Assembly (NCBI GenBank): GCA_019634675.1
Contig: JAHCAX010000007.1
Location: 1 to 64,000 of the forward strand
Direction: 5' to 3'
DNA from: Acherontichlamydia pituitae
GTDB taxonomy: Bacteria > Chlamydiota > Chlamydiia > Chlamydiales > Rhabdochlamydiaceae
Length of the DNA stretch: 64,000 bases
The position numbers were made by a program, and so were the translations under genes. The notes beneath the pieces were generated by a model that was not told the origin of the DNA, did not search any database, and saw only the letters and a program-made list of their open reading frames with translations. Of this stretch, positions 46,004 through 54,881 are shown piece after piece; within the stretch, counting starts at the first letter, position 1, and each line of letters opens with the position of its first letter.

Positions 46004-46534
46004 TTAGGTAGCTGCTGCTTCTTCGTGAGCATTTATAGCATCGGTTAATCGTTGCATAATTTGTTCAGGATCAATTGCGCCGCTGCCGATTGCAGCTGCA
46101 GCACAGGCCAATACTCCGCATCCAATAACTGTTCCAACTGCTAAACTGACGCCGATCCCGACAGCTGCGCTTACTGCTGTCAATACAGCTGCTGCTGCAA
46201 ACGTAATCGGCATGCCAATAGCATTGCAAAGGGCCCATGCTGCTGCTGTCGATAGAATAATGGAAAGTCCGCATTGGGCTGCTTTTAAAAGTCCATTATT
46301 TGCCGAGCACCCTGTATAATTGCAGATCCCGTTGGCGATCAGCGAAGTCACTGTATAGGTTGCGCCGAAAACAGCTCCGGTGATCGGATTGGTTATTGAA
46401 AAAACTGCGCTAGTTAATGCTGTAATGCCTGCTGATCCGGCAATTGAACCTGCAGCTCCAAGAGTTTTTAAGCAGTTTGTTGCACACGGCGGCAGCGCTG
46501 CTGGAGGAGTATCTTGAGAAATTGAATGTGCCAT
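46004..46534 (-). CDS. Inc-like small membrane protein 4
   Basis: A 176-residue protein of the same family. After a Cys-containing N-terminus (PPCATNCLK) come GSAGITALTSAVFSITNPITGAVFG and, after a CNYTGC turn, a long hydrophobic region with AWALCNAIGMPITFAAAAVLTAVSAAVGIGVSLAVG. I start at the ATG at 46534 because AAGGA lies about ten bases upstream; the frame extends further to 46567 without such a site. A strong terminator follows. Confidence 0.75.
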   Translation of the reverse strand: MAHSISQDTPPAALPPCATNCLKTLGAAGSIAGSAGITALTSAVFSITNPITGAVFGATYTVTSLIANGICNYTGCSANNGLLKAAQCGLSIILSTAAAWALCNAIGMPITFAAAAVLTAVSAAVGIGVSLAVGTVIGCGVLACAAAAIGSGAIDPEQIMQRLTDAINAHEEAAAT

Positions 46535-46672
46535 AAAAAATTCCTTGTTAATGGATAGCGCAGGCATTTTACTTTTCCTGAATGTATTTTTACAAGAGAG
46601 TTTGATTTGGTTAATTATTAATATGAAAATTAAAGATTAGTGTTTGATTGGGAGAGTTGCGGACTTTTTTGT

Positions 46673-47593
46673 TTAAGAATGGAGGAGCTTGACGACTTCC
46701 AAATAATCTGTGCTGAATTTTTGAAGCCCGTCTGCAAAGAGGGTGGAGGCCATGGGGTCTTGGGAGAAGAGGGAGTGGAAGGTGTCTCTATTGATATTTT
46801 TTGTTATTTGAGGCCCTGCAGCGGGATCGGATTCGATGGCGAGCCTAGCAATGTTCGGTTGTTCTGAAAGGGCTGCAAGCAGTTTTGGTCCAATAGTCAG
46901 ATAATGGGATTGGACAAGGTTCTTAATTTGTTCAATGGAGCGGAAACTGGCTGCCATGACCTGGGTTCTACAGCCCAGTTGTTTGGCATGTGCCAGGATT
47001 TGCTGGACAAAGTGAACGCCTGGATCTGCATTGACAGCTCTGTTTGGTTCATGAGCAGCAAACCAATCGGAGACTCTGCCGACATAAGGCGCGATCATTG
47101 TTGCATTGGCCTCGAACGCGGCGGTTGCTTGGAACAGAGAGAAAATCAGGGTAATGTTGCACCGGACCTGCTCCTTTTCTAAGATTTTGGCAGCAGAAAC
47201 GCCTTCCCAGGATGCGGGGATTTTTAAGATGAGCCGTTTGCAGTCGGCGCCGGCATCTTCAAACAAGGAGATTAATCGGCGGCATCGGGCGAGGATTTTT
47301 TCCGTATCGAAAGTGATCTGCGGATCGATCTGCGTGCTTAACGTTCCGGGGATCTCTTTTAAAATAGTAGATCCGATGGCGACGAGGAGGTGATCGTAGG
47401 ATAGGTCTGGCTCGCTGCCCCCTTTTTTTCTAACTAAGTCGAGCAGCTCATGATACTCAGGGGAGATGATGGCTTGCCGGATCAGGGTTTGGTTATTGGT
47501 GGCGTGATCTAGCTTAAAGCGCCTGATCTCAGAGAGGCTGGCAGTATCTGCTGCCAGCTGAGTTTTTTTCTTTAAAGCATCCAAAAGCGACAT
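46673..47593 (-). CDS. transaldolase paralogue with altered active site
   Basis: A 306-residue class I transaldolase homologue lying 11 bases after the tal gene in the same direction. The Schiff-base Lys is kept (LILKIPASWEG, residue 124), as are Asp16 and the N/T pair in CNITL. But the general-acid Glu of the family (STEVD in tal, Glu96 in E. coli TalB) is Gln88 here (STQID), the Ser of ISPFVGR is Ala168 (IAPYVGR), and the DATTNPS motif reads HATNNQT. Reduced, changed or lost activity is inferred. It may be a regulatory subunit or a fructose-6-phosphate aldolase-like variant. I start at 47593 (MSLLDALKK), since the longer frame overlaps tal. Confidence 0.85.
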   Translation of the reverse strand: MSLLDALKKKTQLAADTASLSEIRRFKLDHATNNQTLIRQAIISPEYHELLDLVRKKGGSEPDLSYDHLLVAIGSTILKEIPGTLSTQIDPQITFDTEKILARCRRLISLFEDAGADCKRLILKIPASWEGVSAAKILEKEQVRCNITLIFSLFQATAAFEANATMIAPYVGRVSDWFAAHEPNRAVNADPGVHFVQQILAHAKQLGCRTQVMAASFRSIEQIKNLVQSHYLTIGPKLLAALSEQPNIARLAIESDPAAGPQITKNINRDTFHSLFSQDPMASTLFADGLQKFSTDYLEVVKLLHS

Positions 47594-47604
47594 GAATGAT
47601 TCGA

Positions 47605-48561
47605 TTAAAGACGTTGCATCAGAGTTTTTTCGAGTTTGACGAGGTCCTTGGCAAAATTGCGGATCCCTTCGGACAGCTTGTCGTTTGCCATCGGATTGTC
47701 GCAAAGCATCCAGCGGAACGTCTTTTCATCGAGGTCGATCTTATCAATGTTCATTTTCTTAGCAGCTTCCGCATCGAGCTTTTTTGGAACATCGCCTTGG
47801 GCGTTTTGAAGCTCTTCGAGAAGTTTTGGAGCGATTGTCAGCAGGTCGCAGCCGGCAAGTTCCGTGATCTCATCGGCATTCCTAAAGCTTGCTCCCATGA
47901 TCTGGGTCTTGATCCCGAACTTCTTGTAATAATGAAAGATCTGTGTGACGGAAATGACCCCTGGGTCTTCTGCCGGAGGATAGGACTCTTTGCCTTCGCT
48001 TTTTTTGTACCAGTCCAAGATCCTGCCGACAAAGGGGGAGATGAGGGTTGCATGGGCATCGGCGCAGCCGATCGCTTGGCATAGGGAGAACATCAGCGTC
48101 ATATTGCAATGGATCCCTTCTTTTTCCAAGATCTCTGCGGCCTTGATCCCTTCCCAGGTCGAGGCGAGCTTGATGAGGACTCTTTTTCTGTCGATCTTCG
48201 CAGCTTCGTAGAGGGAGATGAGCCTGCGGGCTTTTTCTACGCTCCCTTTGACATCAAAAGAAAGGCGGGCATCGACCTCTGTTGAAACGCGGCCTGGGAC
48301 GACCTTTAATATTTCAAGTCCGAAGTTGACAAAGACCTTATCGATGATCGCTTCAAGCTGGTTTTTAGGGGAAGTTGCATTTTTTTTGCCCCACTGGATC
48401 GCCTCTTCGATGAGGAACTGGTACTCAGGCTTTGTGGAGGCTGCTAGGATGAGGGATGGATTTGTCGTTGCGTCTGTCGGATGGTATTTTTTGATTTCTT
48501 CAAACTCACCGGTATCGGAAACGATGGTGGTGAGTTTTTTGAGTTGTTCCAGCTTGTTCAT
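47605..48561 (-). CDS. tal: transaldolase
   Basis: A 318-residue transaldolase of the pentose phosphate pathway, moving a dihydroxyacetone unit from sedoheptulose 7-phosphate to glyceraldehyde 3-phosphate. All key residues of TalB are present: Asp in SDTGEF, TDATTNPS, Glu in STEVD, Schiff-base Lys in VLIKLASTWEG, CNMTL, ISPFVGR and GASFRN. The ATG at 48561 has GGGGA eight bases upstream. As I recall, tal is next to rpoC in Chlamydia; here about 12 kb and an orientation change separate them. Confidence 0.97.
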   Translation of the reverse strand: MNKLEQLKKLTTIVSDTGEFEEIKKYHPTDATTNPSLILAASTKPEYQFLIEEAIQWGKKNATSPKNQLEAIIDKVFVNFGLEILKVVPGRVSTEVDARLSFDVKGSVEKARRLISLYEAAKIDRKRVLIKLASTWEGIKAAEILEKEGIHCNMTLMFSLCQAIGCADAHATLISPFVGRILDWYKKSEGKESYPPAEDPGVISVTQIFHYYKKFGIKTQIMGASFRNADEITELAGCDLLTIAPKLLEELQNAQGDVPKKLDAEAAKKMNIDKIDLDEKTFRWMLCDNPMANDKLSEGIRNFAKDLVKLEKTLMQRL

Positions 48562-48661
48562 CAGTTTTTCCCCATAAAAGTCAAAAAAGTTTGAAAGAAA
48601 TTGTAAAACGCTATGGCATAGCTTCAATCCTTCAAGAAACCTTAGTATACTGATCGAAGAA

Positions 48662-49171
48662 TTAGAACGGAAGGTGAAAGGGGTTTGGGAAGAGGGGGTT
48701 TTGCTGCATTTTTTTGAATTTCTCAGAAAAATCGGAGGCGGTTAGCTGGGCCGAGTAACCAGATATCTTAATCTCGATAGGCAGGTCCTTTTGAAGGGAT
48801 CCGATCAGCAGGTTGACCGCCTCTTCAGGAAGCAGCAGCCTTTGCCCTCCTTCTCTCCGCACGGCTTCGAAACGATGTTTTTCAGAACCAACAGTAAGAA
48901 TGACAAAAGCATGTTTGGGGTCGTCTTTTAACGCGGGGATCGGAGTCGAATGGACATTGAGATAGACGTAGAGATTTTTGCTCGTATTCAGAAATTCAAC
49001 GTCGATCCCGTGGATAGGATCGCCGGCAGGAAAGATAAGCTTGGTGGAATTGAAAGCGGAGCTGCCCGATTCGACCCGGTCAAGAGACCAACGACTGCCC
49101 GATCTGCAGCTTGTTAGCATTGCGGTGAGCAAGGCGAACATGCAGAGGTACTGGGCTAGCATGTGAAGCAT
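48662..49171 (-). CDS. putative lipoprotein
   Basis: A 169-residue protein with a hydrophobic N-terminus ending in LTSC, a good lipobox with Cys22, so it is probably lipid-anchored. The rest is a small beta-rich domain (VEFLNTSKNLYVYLNVHS, HAFVILTVGSEKHRFEA). It lies between the tal genes and the V-type ATPase operon, where other chlamydiae also have small hypothetical genes. Two ATGs three codons apart are possible. Function unknown. Confidence 0.65.
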   Translation of the reverse strand: MLHMLAQYLCMFALLTAMLTSCRSGSRWSLDRVESGSSAFNSTKLIFPAGDPIHGIDVEFLNTSKNLYVYLNVHSTPIPALKDDPKHAFVILTVGSEKHRFEAVRREGGQRLLLPEEAVNLLIGSLQKDLPIEIKISGYSAQLTASDFSEKFKKMQQNPLFPNPFHLPF

Positions 49172-49208
49172 GAAGTAACTATTTGCAAATTTTGCAATTC
49201 CTACTCAT

Positions 49209-49243
49209 GAAAAAAGCCCCGAATTCATTCAAACCGGGGCTCA
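49209..49243 (-). terminator. terminator of the gene at 49249
   Basis: Stem AGCCCCG/CGGGGCT with T-run on the minus strand, directly after the stop codon of the following feature. Confidence 0.8.
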
Positions 49244-49248
49244 ATCAT

Positions 49249-49779
49249 TTATTTCTTGTGGTGATGGTGGTGTTTGCTATGTCCGTGGTTTTGAGACACA
49301 AGGATCAATGCGGTCACAGCGATCGCCACAGTCACGACTGCAAGGGCGATATTCGACCACATTTTTTTCTTTGCAGTTTTAGAGCCTTCTGTTGAAGCTT
49401 CGCCGACAGGGGTTCCCTCATCTTCTGATTCAGGCTCTGTAGCCAGCGTGCTTTGTTCAGCAGGTTCTTGGACGGGAACAGGGTTTGATGCAGAGGCTTC
49501 GGAGGCGTTAGGCGCCGGTGTTGATGCTGGTGCATCAGCCTCAGGGCGGTCTGGTTCAGGGGAATGTGCTGGCGCAGCGGCCTCTGGGCCATTGTGCTGG
49601 TGAGCGCTGGAAGGCGCATCTGTGCCTCCCATCTCAGGCTCTGGGATGCTTGTCGGTGAGGTGGAACTGCTGCCAGGTTCTAGTTTGGGTGCGATCGTTG
49701 GAGCAGGATCTTGAGCTCTAAGGTAGGGCGTTAAAAGCATGGATACGATCGTTAAGGCTGATAGGAATGGTTTTTTCAT
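49249..49779 (-). CDS. Pro/Ala/Glu-rich secreted protein with His-rich tail
   Basis: A 176-residue protein with a signal peptide (MKKPFLSALTIVSMLLTPYLRA), a low-complexity central region of Pro, Ala, Glu and Ser (residues 23-130), one membrane segment (IALAVVTVAIAVTALILV) and a short C-terminal tail HGHSKHHHHHKK. The tail could bind Zn or Ni ions. It looks like a tethered stalk protein with the low-complexity part exported. Function unknown. Confidence 0.7.
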   Translation of the reverse strand: MKKPFLSALTIVSMLLTPYLRAQDPAPTIAPKLEPGSSSTSPTSIPEPEMGGTDAPSSAHQHNGPEAAAPAHSPEPDRPEADAPASTPAPNASEASASNPVPVQEPAEQSTLATEPESEDEGTPVGEASTEGSKTAKKKMWSNIALAVVTVAIAVTALILVSQNHGHSKHHHHHKK

Positions 49780-49851
49780 AGTGCCCTGCTTGGTTATTGG
49801 TCGTCGATAGTTAGTTGTAGTTGGATATTGGATATCAGTCTTTATAAATTG

Positions 49852-51087
49852 TTAAGGTGTATTTTGTCCATCCTCGATCAAGCTCTCAGAAGGGAGGGTG
49901 GCCTCCGCATGGCAAATGGGATCAACTGGGAGCGTTGCCAGTTCATCCTGTCCAAGAAGAACTTCTTCAGAAAGAGGCTCGTTGCAATCGGCTGCTTCCA
50001 TTTCAGAATCGACGTTCTGAGAAACTGAAAGGGGCTCCTCTTCGAATGATAAATCTAGCTCGCTATCGTCGGAAATGAGATCGTCTGGAAGCTGCGCAGC
50101 AGCAGTGAGGTCGGTGGAGATCTCTTGTTCAGAAAGATTGTCTGCGAGAGAACTTTTTTCGTTGAAGTCGATGATGTGCTCATCACTATCGGCGATCTCG
50201 ACTGCTTCTTCAGCAAGAAAGTGTTCTTCAAGCTCGTCCGCGTTCAGGGAATTGAGTTCTGCTAGGACTTCTTCAGGCTGGACTTTGGTCGGAGGGACCA
50301 GCGCGATCATTTTTTCCTGGATGCTCTTCAGCATAAGGATTTGCCAATGAGGTCCCATGTCCTCGAATTCTTGCAGGACAGCATTTTGGAAAGGGAGCCA
50401 ATGCTCTTTTTGAAATCTGGACTCTGCTAGCGAGACAACGCCTTGCTCCACTGTCTTTTCCCAGGATGAAATGAGGCGTTCGCTCCGCTCTTTCAAGGAA
50501 TCGCGTCTTTCCATTTGCGGAACAGTGCTGATCAGATCGGATGTGATCTGCAAGGATCGAAACGTAGCTTGGAAATCCTTGTAGTATTGGGCGATCTGTT
50601 CTTTTAAGGCGGCAGCTGTGACGACATACGTGCAGCCTTGTTTAACTAAGATGAGCTGGAGCATACGGACGGGACCGAATTCTGTGTCCGTATCGATCTC
50701 TGTCAATTGGCCGATGCCTGACTGGGTATGCACCTTGCCGAGCTGTCGCCAACGGTTGCGCTTATCGGACTCATAGATTTGCCGGATCACATTCAAGTAT
50801 TCGGGCAAAGAGAGGTTCGATTTTTCGATAGCGAGGTTGACCGATGGGGAAAAGCCGGTGCCCGATTTTTTTAGGAAAGCGATTTGTACGCTTTTTGCTA
50901 AAAATTTCGGATCCGCGATCTCCCAGCCTGCAGGCGGCGTGATGTAGCTGAATGTTTGGTGCTGCTCTGTTTCGATGTTTTGCTTTTCCCCAGCGGGATG
51001 GGCCCAAGATAAGGCAGGGACGAGCAATAAAGAAAAAGCGGTCACGCAGATAAGGACTTTGGAGCCAGCGCTCCTGATTTTTTGCAT
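49852..51087 (-). CDS. exported protein with PsbP/DUF1795-like domain
   Basis: A 411-residue protein. A signal peptide (KVLICVTAFSLLLVPALSWA) is followed by a domain (about residues 30-180) with FSYITPPAGWEIADP, VNLAIEKSNLSLPEYL and YVVTAAALKEQIAQYYKDFQATFRSLQI, the pattern of PsbP/DUF1795-like domains. A helical part and a very acidic, low-complexity C-terminal 150 residues come after. I start at the ATG at 51087, which has AGAG upstream; a longer frame to 51279 overlaps the next gene. Its start is five bases from the end of the 89-residue gene upstream, so they form an operon. Confidence 0.65.
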   Translation of the reverse strand: MQKIRSAGSKVLICVTAFSLLLVPALSWAHPAGEKQNIETEQHQTFSYITPPAGWEIADPKFLAKSVQIAFLKKSGTGFSPSVNLAIEKSNLSLPEYLNVIRQIYESDKRNRWRQLGKVHTQSGIGQLTEIDTDTEFGPVRMLQLILVKQGCTYVVTAAALKEQIAQYYKDFQATFRSLQITSDLISTVPQMERRDSLKERSERLISSWEKTVEQGVVSLAESRFQKEHWLPFQNAVLQEFEDMGPHWQILMLKSIQEKMIALVPPTKVQPEEVLAELNSLNADELEEHFLAEEAVEIADSDEHIIDFNEKSSLADNLSEQEISTDLTAAAQLPDDLISDDSELDLSFEEEPLSVSQNVDSEMEAADCNEPLSEEVLLGQDELATLPVDPICHAEATLPSESLIEDGQNTP

Positions 51088-51092
51088 TGGCT

Positions 51093-51362
51093 CTATGGAC
51101 ATACGTGGGCGTTGTTGTGTGCAGTAGAAGCTGTGCTTTGATGAAGGACCGATGCTACAATACCGATCACCGCGGCAAGTCCAAGGCCCCATCCCAGCAT
51201 AGAGACAGCAATTGCGGAAAAGGCCCCATCTTGCGATCCCGTGCCAGTTCGCCAAAGTGCCTCTGTTTCCTCTTTCCATTGGTTAAGGTCATTTTCGGCA
51301 AAGGCCTGGGAGGAGCAGAACACGATTGATAAAACAAGGGTTGCCGTGATGATTTTTCGCAT
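51093..51362 (-). CDS. small exported membrane protein
   Basis: An 89-residue protein with a cleavable signal peptide (MRKIITATLVLSIVFCSSQAFA), a short polar stretch (NDLNQWKEETEALWRTGTGSQDG) and one hydrophobic segment (GWGLGLAAVIGIVASVL). GAGG precedes the ATG. It lies immediately upstream of the DUF1795-like gene in the same direction. Unknown function; the pair may form an envelope complex. Confidence 0.65.
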   Translation of the reverse strand: MRKIITATLVLSIVFCSSQAFAENDLNQWKEETEALWRTGTGSQDGAFSAIAVSMLGWGLGLAAVIGIVASVLHQSTASTAHNNAHVCP

Positions 51363-51620
51363 GGAGAAAATCCTCGTTTAGAACTAAAGGCGCTACAAAA
51401 TATTATTTCGTAATCAATCGTTATGACACAGCCAAGACTTTCGTGCAATTTTTCTTTTTGCGCCAACAGGGGGGCTTGCAGCGCTCCATAACAAACTTTA
51501 GCCATAAGCAAAAATGGGATTGAAAAATATCCTTGTAAAGACAATAAATTTAGGATGAGATATTTTAGTAACGTCGGCCTGATAAAGGGTCGAGCGAAAC
51601 CATGGAGTGTCATAGGGCCA

Positions 51621-52241
51621 ATGGAAACTGGAAAAGATAAAGTAAAGAAGATCTGCGACGTTCTTCGACGGGAAACTCTCGAACCTGCCAAAAAGCAAGC
51701 CGAGGAGACTATCTCTACGGCAAGGCAAGACGCCGAGAGGATGATCGAGGAGGCTCGGTTGACGATCCAACGAATGGAATATGAGGCCAAGCAAGAGATT
51801 GAGCGGCAGAAAACCGTGTTCCAGTCATCCCTGTCCCAGGCTTGCAAACAAGCTGTCGAAGCGCTTAGGCAAAGCATTGAAGACAAGCTGTTCAATCCTG
51901 AACTGATGCGCCTGATCACCAAACAGACGCAGGACCCGCAGCTTTTAGCGCAGCTTGTCAAGGCTGTTGTGAGCGCAGTTGAAAAAGAGGGGCTTGAGGC
52001 GAACTTGACCGTTTATGTTCCTGCAGCCGTCCCTGCGAAATCGATCAATTCCCTTTTAGGGGCTGAAATTCTGGAGCGCCTTAAGGAAAAAAGCGTTCTG
52101 ATCGGGCCGCTTACTGGAGGGATCGAGGTCAAGCTCCACAAAGAAAACATCACTGTGGATATTTCCGATGCTGCATTGAAAGAGATCATTGCTGCCTATA
52201 TCCGCAAAGACTTCCGCGAGCTTTTTTTCGGAAAAAATTAG
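51621..52241 (+). CDS. atpE: V-type ATP synthase subunit E
   Basis: A 206-residue subunit E, the peripheral-stalk component: a long N-terminal coiled coil (ETLEPAKKQAEETISTARQDAERMIEEARL...) and a C-terminal globular domain. I start at the ATG at 51621, with AGGG nearby, since the frame from 51555 adds a non-family sequence. It begins the V-type ATPase operon. Confidence 0.9.
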   Translation: METGKDKVKKICDVLRRETLEPAKKQAEETISTARQDAERMIEEARLTIQRMEYEAKQEIERQKTVFQSSLSQACKQAVEALRQSIEDKLFNPELMRLITKQTQDPQLLAQLVKAVVSAVEKEGLEANLTVYVPAAVPAKSINSLLGAEILERLKEKSVLIGPLTGGIEVKLHKENITVDISDAALKEIIAAYIRKDFRELFFGKN

Positions 52242-52256
52242 AAGGTTTGGGCTCTA

Positions 52257-53030
52257 ATGGGTAACTATTATTTTTTGGCGCCTTCTTTGCCTCCTCTGTT
52301 GTTGCGTGATAAGCCTGACATCACTTTTGAAGAGTTGAAGATGCGCCTCGCTGTCAATCTCGACAAAAGCGATCTGCTCCTGGCCCGGACGTTGATGCGG
52401 TTTACCGATATTTGCAACATCCGCAATTTGTTTATGGAGGAGACGATCGACTTGCGCGGAACGATGACGGAAAAGGAACTCGACGAGGCATTGCTCGTAC
52501 GTGCTGGTTTGCCCAATTACGTATTTGAATTTCTCGACGAGTTTGAGAAAACTCAAGACAGGATCCGTCAATTTTCAGCCCTCTTGGCACGGTTTTTTCA
52601 GGAAGAGATCCCTAAGCTCAAGGGATTTTTGAAAAAGTATTTCACGTTTGAAAGGGAGTGGAGGCTTGTCCTAGTTGGAATCCGCGCCAAACAGCTTGGC
52701 TGTGATCTTACCAGAGAACTGCAGTTTGAGGACTTTGCCGATCCGTTCGTTGCGCAGATCTTGGCGCAAAAAGATGCCGACCGATATGAGCCGCCGATGG
52801 AGTATAGTGAACTGAGCGAACTGATCGTTGCGACATACCCTGATGCCTGGGAGCAGCACAAGGCCTTTGCAGAATACCGGTTCAAAAAAGTTGAAGAAAT
52901 GGCGGAAGACTCCCTGTTTTCTATCGATGTTATTTTAGCTTATATGGCACGCTTGATGATCATCGAACAGTACAATGAGCTTGATGAAGAAAAAGGACAG
53001 ATGATCTTAGAGACTTTTGTCCATAAGTAA
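52257..53030 (+). CDS. V-ATPase-associated DUF2764 protein
   Basis: A 257-residue protein of the DUF2764 type (YYFLAPSLPPLLLRDKPDITFEELK, RFTDICNIRNL), which is found in the V-type ATPase operon of chlamydiae and some other bacteria. It lies between subunits E and A, where archaeal and other operons encode subunits C and F. Being helical and of comparable size, it may do the work of subunit C, the rotor-to-V1 connector; that is an inference. Confidence 0.85.
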   Translation: MGNYYFLAPSLPPLLLRDKPDITFEELKMRLAVNLDKSDLLLARTLMRFTDICNIRNLFMEETIDLRGTMTEKELDEALLVRAGLPNYVFEFLDEFEKTQDRIRQFSALLARFFQEEIPKLKGFLKKYFTFEREWRLVLVGIRAKQLGCDLTRELQFEDFADPFVAQILAQKDADRYEPPMEYSELSELIVATYPDAWEQHKAFAEYRFKKVEEMAEDSLFSIDVILAYMARLMIIEQYNELDEEKGQMILETFVHK

Positions 53031-53063
53031 GCTTACTCGCATACACTACAATTGAGTTGAAGG

Positions 53064-54881
53064 ATGAACGAAACACCAAATTACAGTTCTAAAAAGATCG
53101 CGACAGGCCGTATGATCAAAGCATTCGGGAACTTGCTGCAAGTTGAATTTGAAGGAGACATCCGGCAAGGAGAGGTCTGCATGGTCCGCCTAGGCGGCGG
53201 GACTTCCCTGAAGGCAGAGGTCATTGAAATTGTTGGCAACACCGCCAAGATCCAAGTCTTTGAAGACACACGGGGAGTCCGCCTTCATACATCTGTGGAG
53301 TTTAGCACCCATCTTCTGGAAGCCGAGCTCGGCCCGGGCCTTTTGACGTCGATCGTCGACGGACTTCAAAATCCTTTAGAGAAAGTCGCTGACGCAACGG
53401 GGCTGTTCCTCTCGCGAGGCGTGTACTTACCGCCTCTCGATCGTTCCAAGCATTGGGACTTTCAGCCGACTGCAAAAGTCGGGGACACGGTCGCCCGAGG
53501 AGACAGCTTAGGCTACGTCATGGAGGGGAGGTTCCACCATCAGATCATGGTGCCCTTTACCCATTTCGGACAGTATACGATCAACTGGATGATCAAGCCT
53601 GGCTCTTATACGATTGATACCGTCGTCGCCCGCGCGGTCGATGAGAAAGGGGGAGAGCACCACTTCACGATGCTTCAAAAGTGGGCAGTCAAAATGCCTT
53701 TGTTCGAAGGGGAAAAGACGAAAGCCACCAAAATGATGGACATTGGGATGCGCATTGTCGACACCCAGTTTCCAGTCCTTAAAGGAGGCTCTTTTAGTTC
53801 ACCAGGACCATTCGGCGCCGGCAAGACCGTTCTGCAGCACCACCTTTCCAAATATTCTGCTGTCGATGTCGTTGTCATTGTCGCCTGCGGCGAAAGGGCA
53901 GGGGAGGTTGTCGAGGTATTAAAGACGTTCCCCCATTTGACTGATCCGCATACCAATGAAGCTCTCATGAATCGAACGGTCATGATCTGCAATACGTCAT
54001 CGATGCCTGTCGCTGCGCGGGAAGCCTCCATTTACATGGGAGCGACCATTGCGGAATATTACCGCCAGATGGGGCTCGATGTGCTTCTGCTTGCCGATTC
54101 GACTTCCCGATGGGCTCAAGCGATGCGAGAGATGTCGGGACGCCTTGAAGAAATTCCTGGCGAAGAGGCCTTTCCTGCTTACTTAGGATCGCGCATTGCA
54201 GCGTTCTATGAGCGCTCAGGCGTGATCACTCTCCGCAACGGAAAAACAGGTTCGTTGACGATAGGCGGAACTGTATCGCCCGCAGGCGGTAACTTTGAAG
54301 AGCCTGTCACTCAGGCGACCCTGTCTGTCGTCGGCGCATTCCATGGACTGTCGCGGGCCAGATCGGATGCGCGGCGCTATCCTGCGATTGATCCGTTGAT
54401 CTCCTGGAGCAAATATGTCGATGATGTCGGACAAGAGCTCGAAGCGCGCGTCGAAGGCTGGAACAAGATGGTCAAGCGGGCTGCCAAAATTTTACGCGAA
54501 GGAGATGAGATCGGCAAAAGGATGGAGGTCGTTGGCGAAGAGGGGATCTCGATGAACGATATGATCACCTATCTCAAATCGGAGCTCTACGAGTTCAGCT
54601 ATCTGCAGCAGAATGCGTTTGACAAGGAAGATGCCTATTGCCCACTGCAAAGGCAGGTCCCGTTGTTCAAGCTGATCTACCAGATCTTCGATACCCATTT
54701 TGCCTTTGATTCCCATGATGCCGCTCGAACATTTTTCCTCGAGCTGCAAAACGAGATGAAAAATATGAATTTCCTGCCCTTTAAGTCCGCCCGTTATGAA
54801 GAGGCATTTCATCGGATAGAACACAAACTGCAACATGCTGCCAAAAAAGAGCACGCTGATACGCACAGAGGAAAAAGATGA
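53064..54881 (+). CDS. atpA: V-type ATP synthase subunit A
   Basis: A 605-residue catalytic subunit A. The P-loop GPFGAGKTV, the Walker B region LLLADSTSRWAQAMRE and the EIPGEEAFPAYLGSRIAAFYERSG segment are standard, and the archaeal/V-type insertion domain is present. The ATG at 53064 sits right behind AAGG; a slightly later ATG exists but would cut the first strand. It overlaps atpB by four bases. Confidence 0.97.
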   Translation: MNETPNYSSKKIATGRMIKAFGNLLQVEFEGDIRQGEVCMVRLGGGTSLKAEVIEIVGNTAKIQVFEDTRGVRLHTSVEFSTHLLEAELGPGLLTSIVDGLQNPLEKVADATGLFLSRGVYLPPLDRSKHWDFQPTAKVGDTVARGDSLGYVMEGRFHHQIMVPFTHFGQYTINWMIKPGSYTIDTVVARAVDEKGGEHHFTMLQKWAVKMPLFEGEKTKATKMMDIGMRIVDTQFPVLKGGSFSSPGPFGAGKTVLQHHLSKYSAVDVVVIVACGERAGEVVEVLKTFPHLTDPHTNEALMNRTVMICNTSSMPVAAREASIYMGATIAEYYRQMGLDVLLLADSTSRWAQAMREMSGRLEEIPGEEAFPAYLGSRIAAFYERSGVITLRNGKTGSLTIGGTVSPAGGNFEEPVTQATLSVVGAFHGLSRARSDARRYPAIDPLISWSKYVDDVGQELEARVEGWNKMVKRAAKILREGDEIGKRMEVVGEEGISMNDMITYLKSELYEFSYLQQNAFDKEDAYCPLQRQVPLFKLIYQIFDTHFAFDSHDAARTFFLELQNEMKNMNFLPFKSARYEEAFHRIEHKLQHAAKKEHADTHRGKR

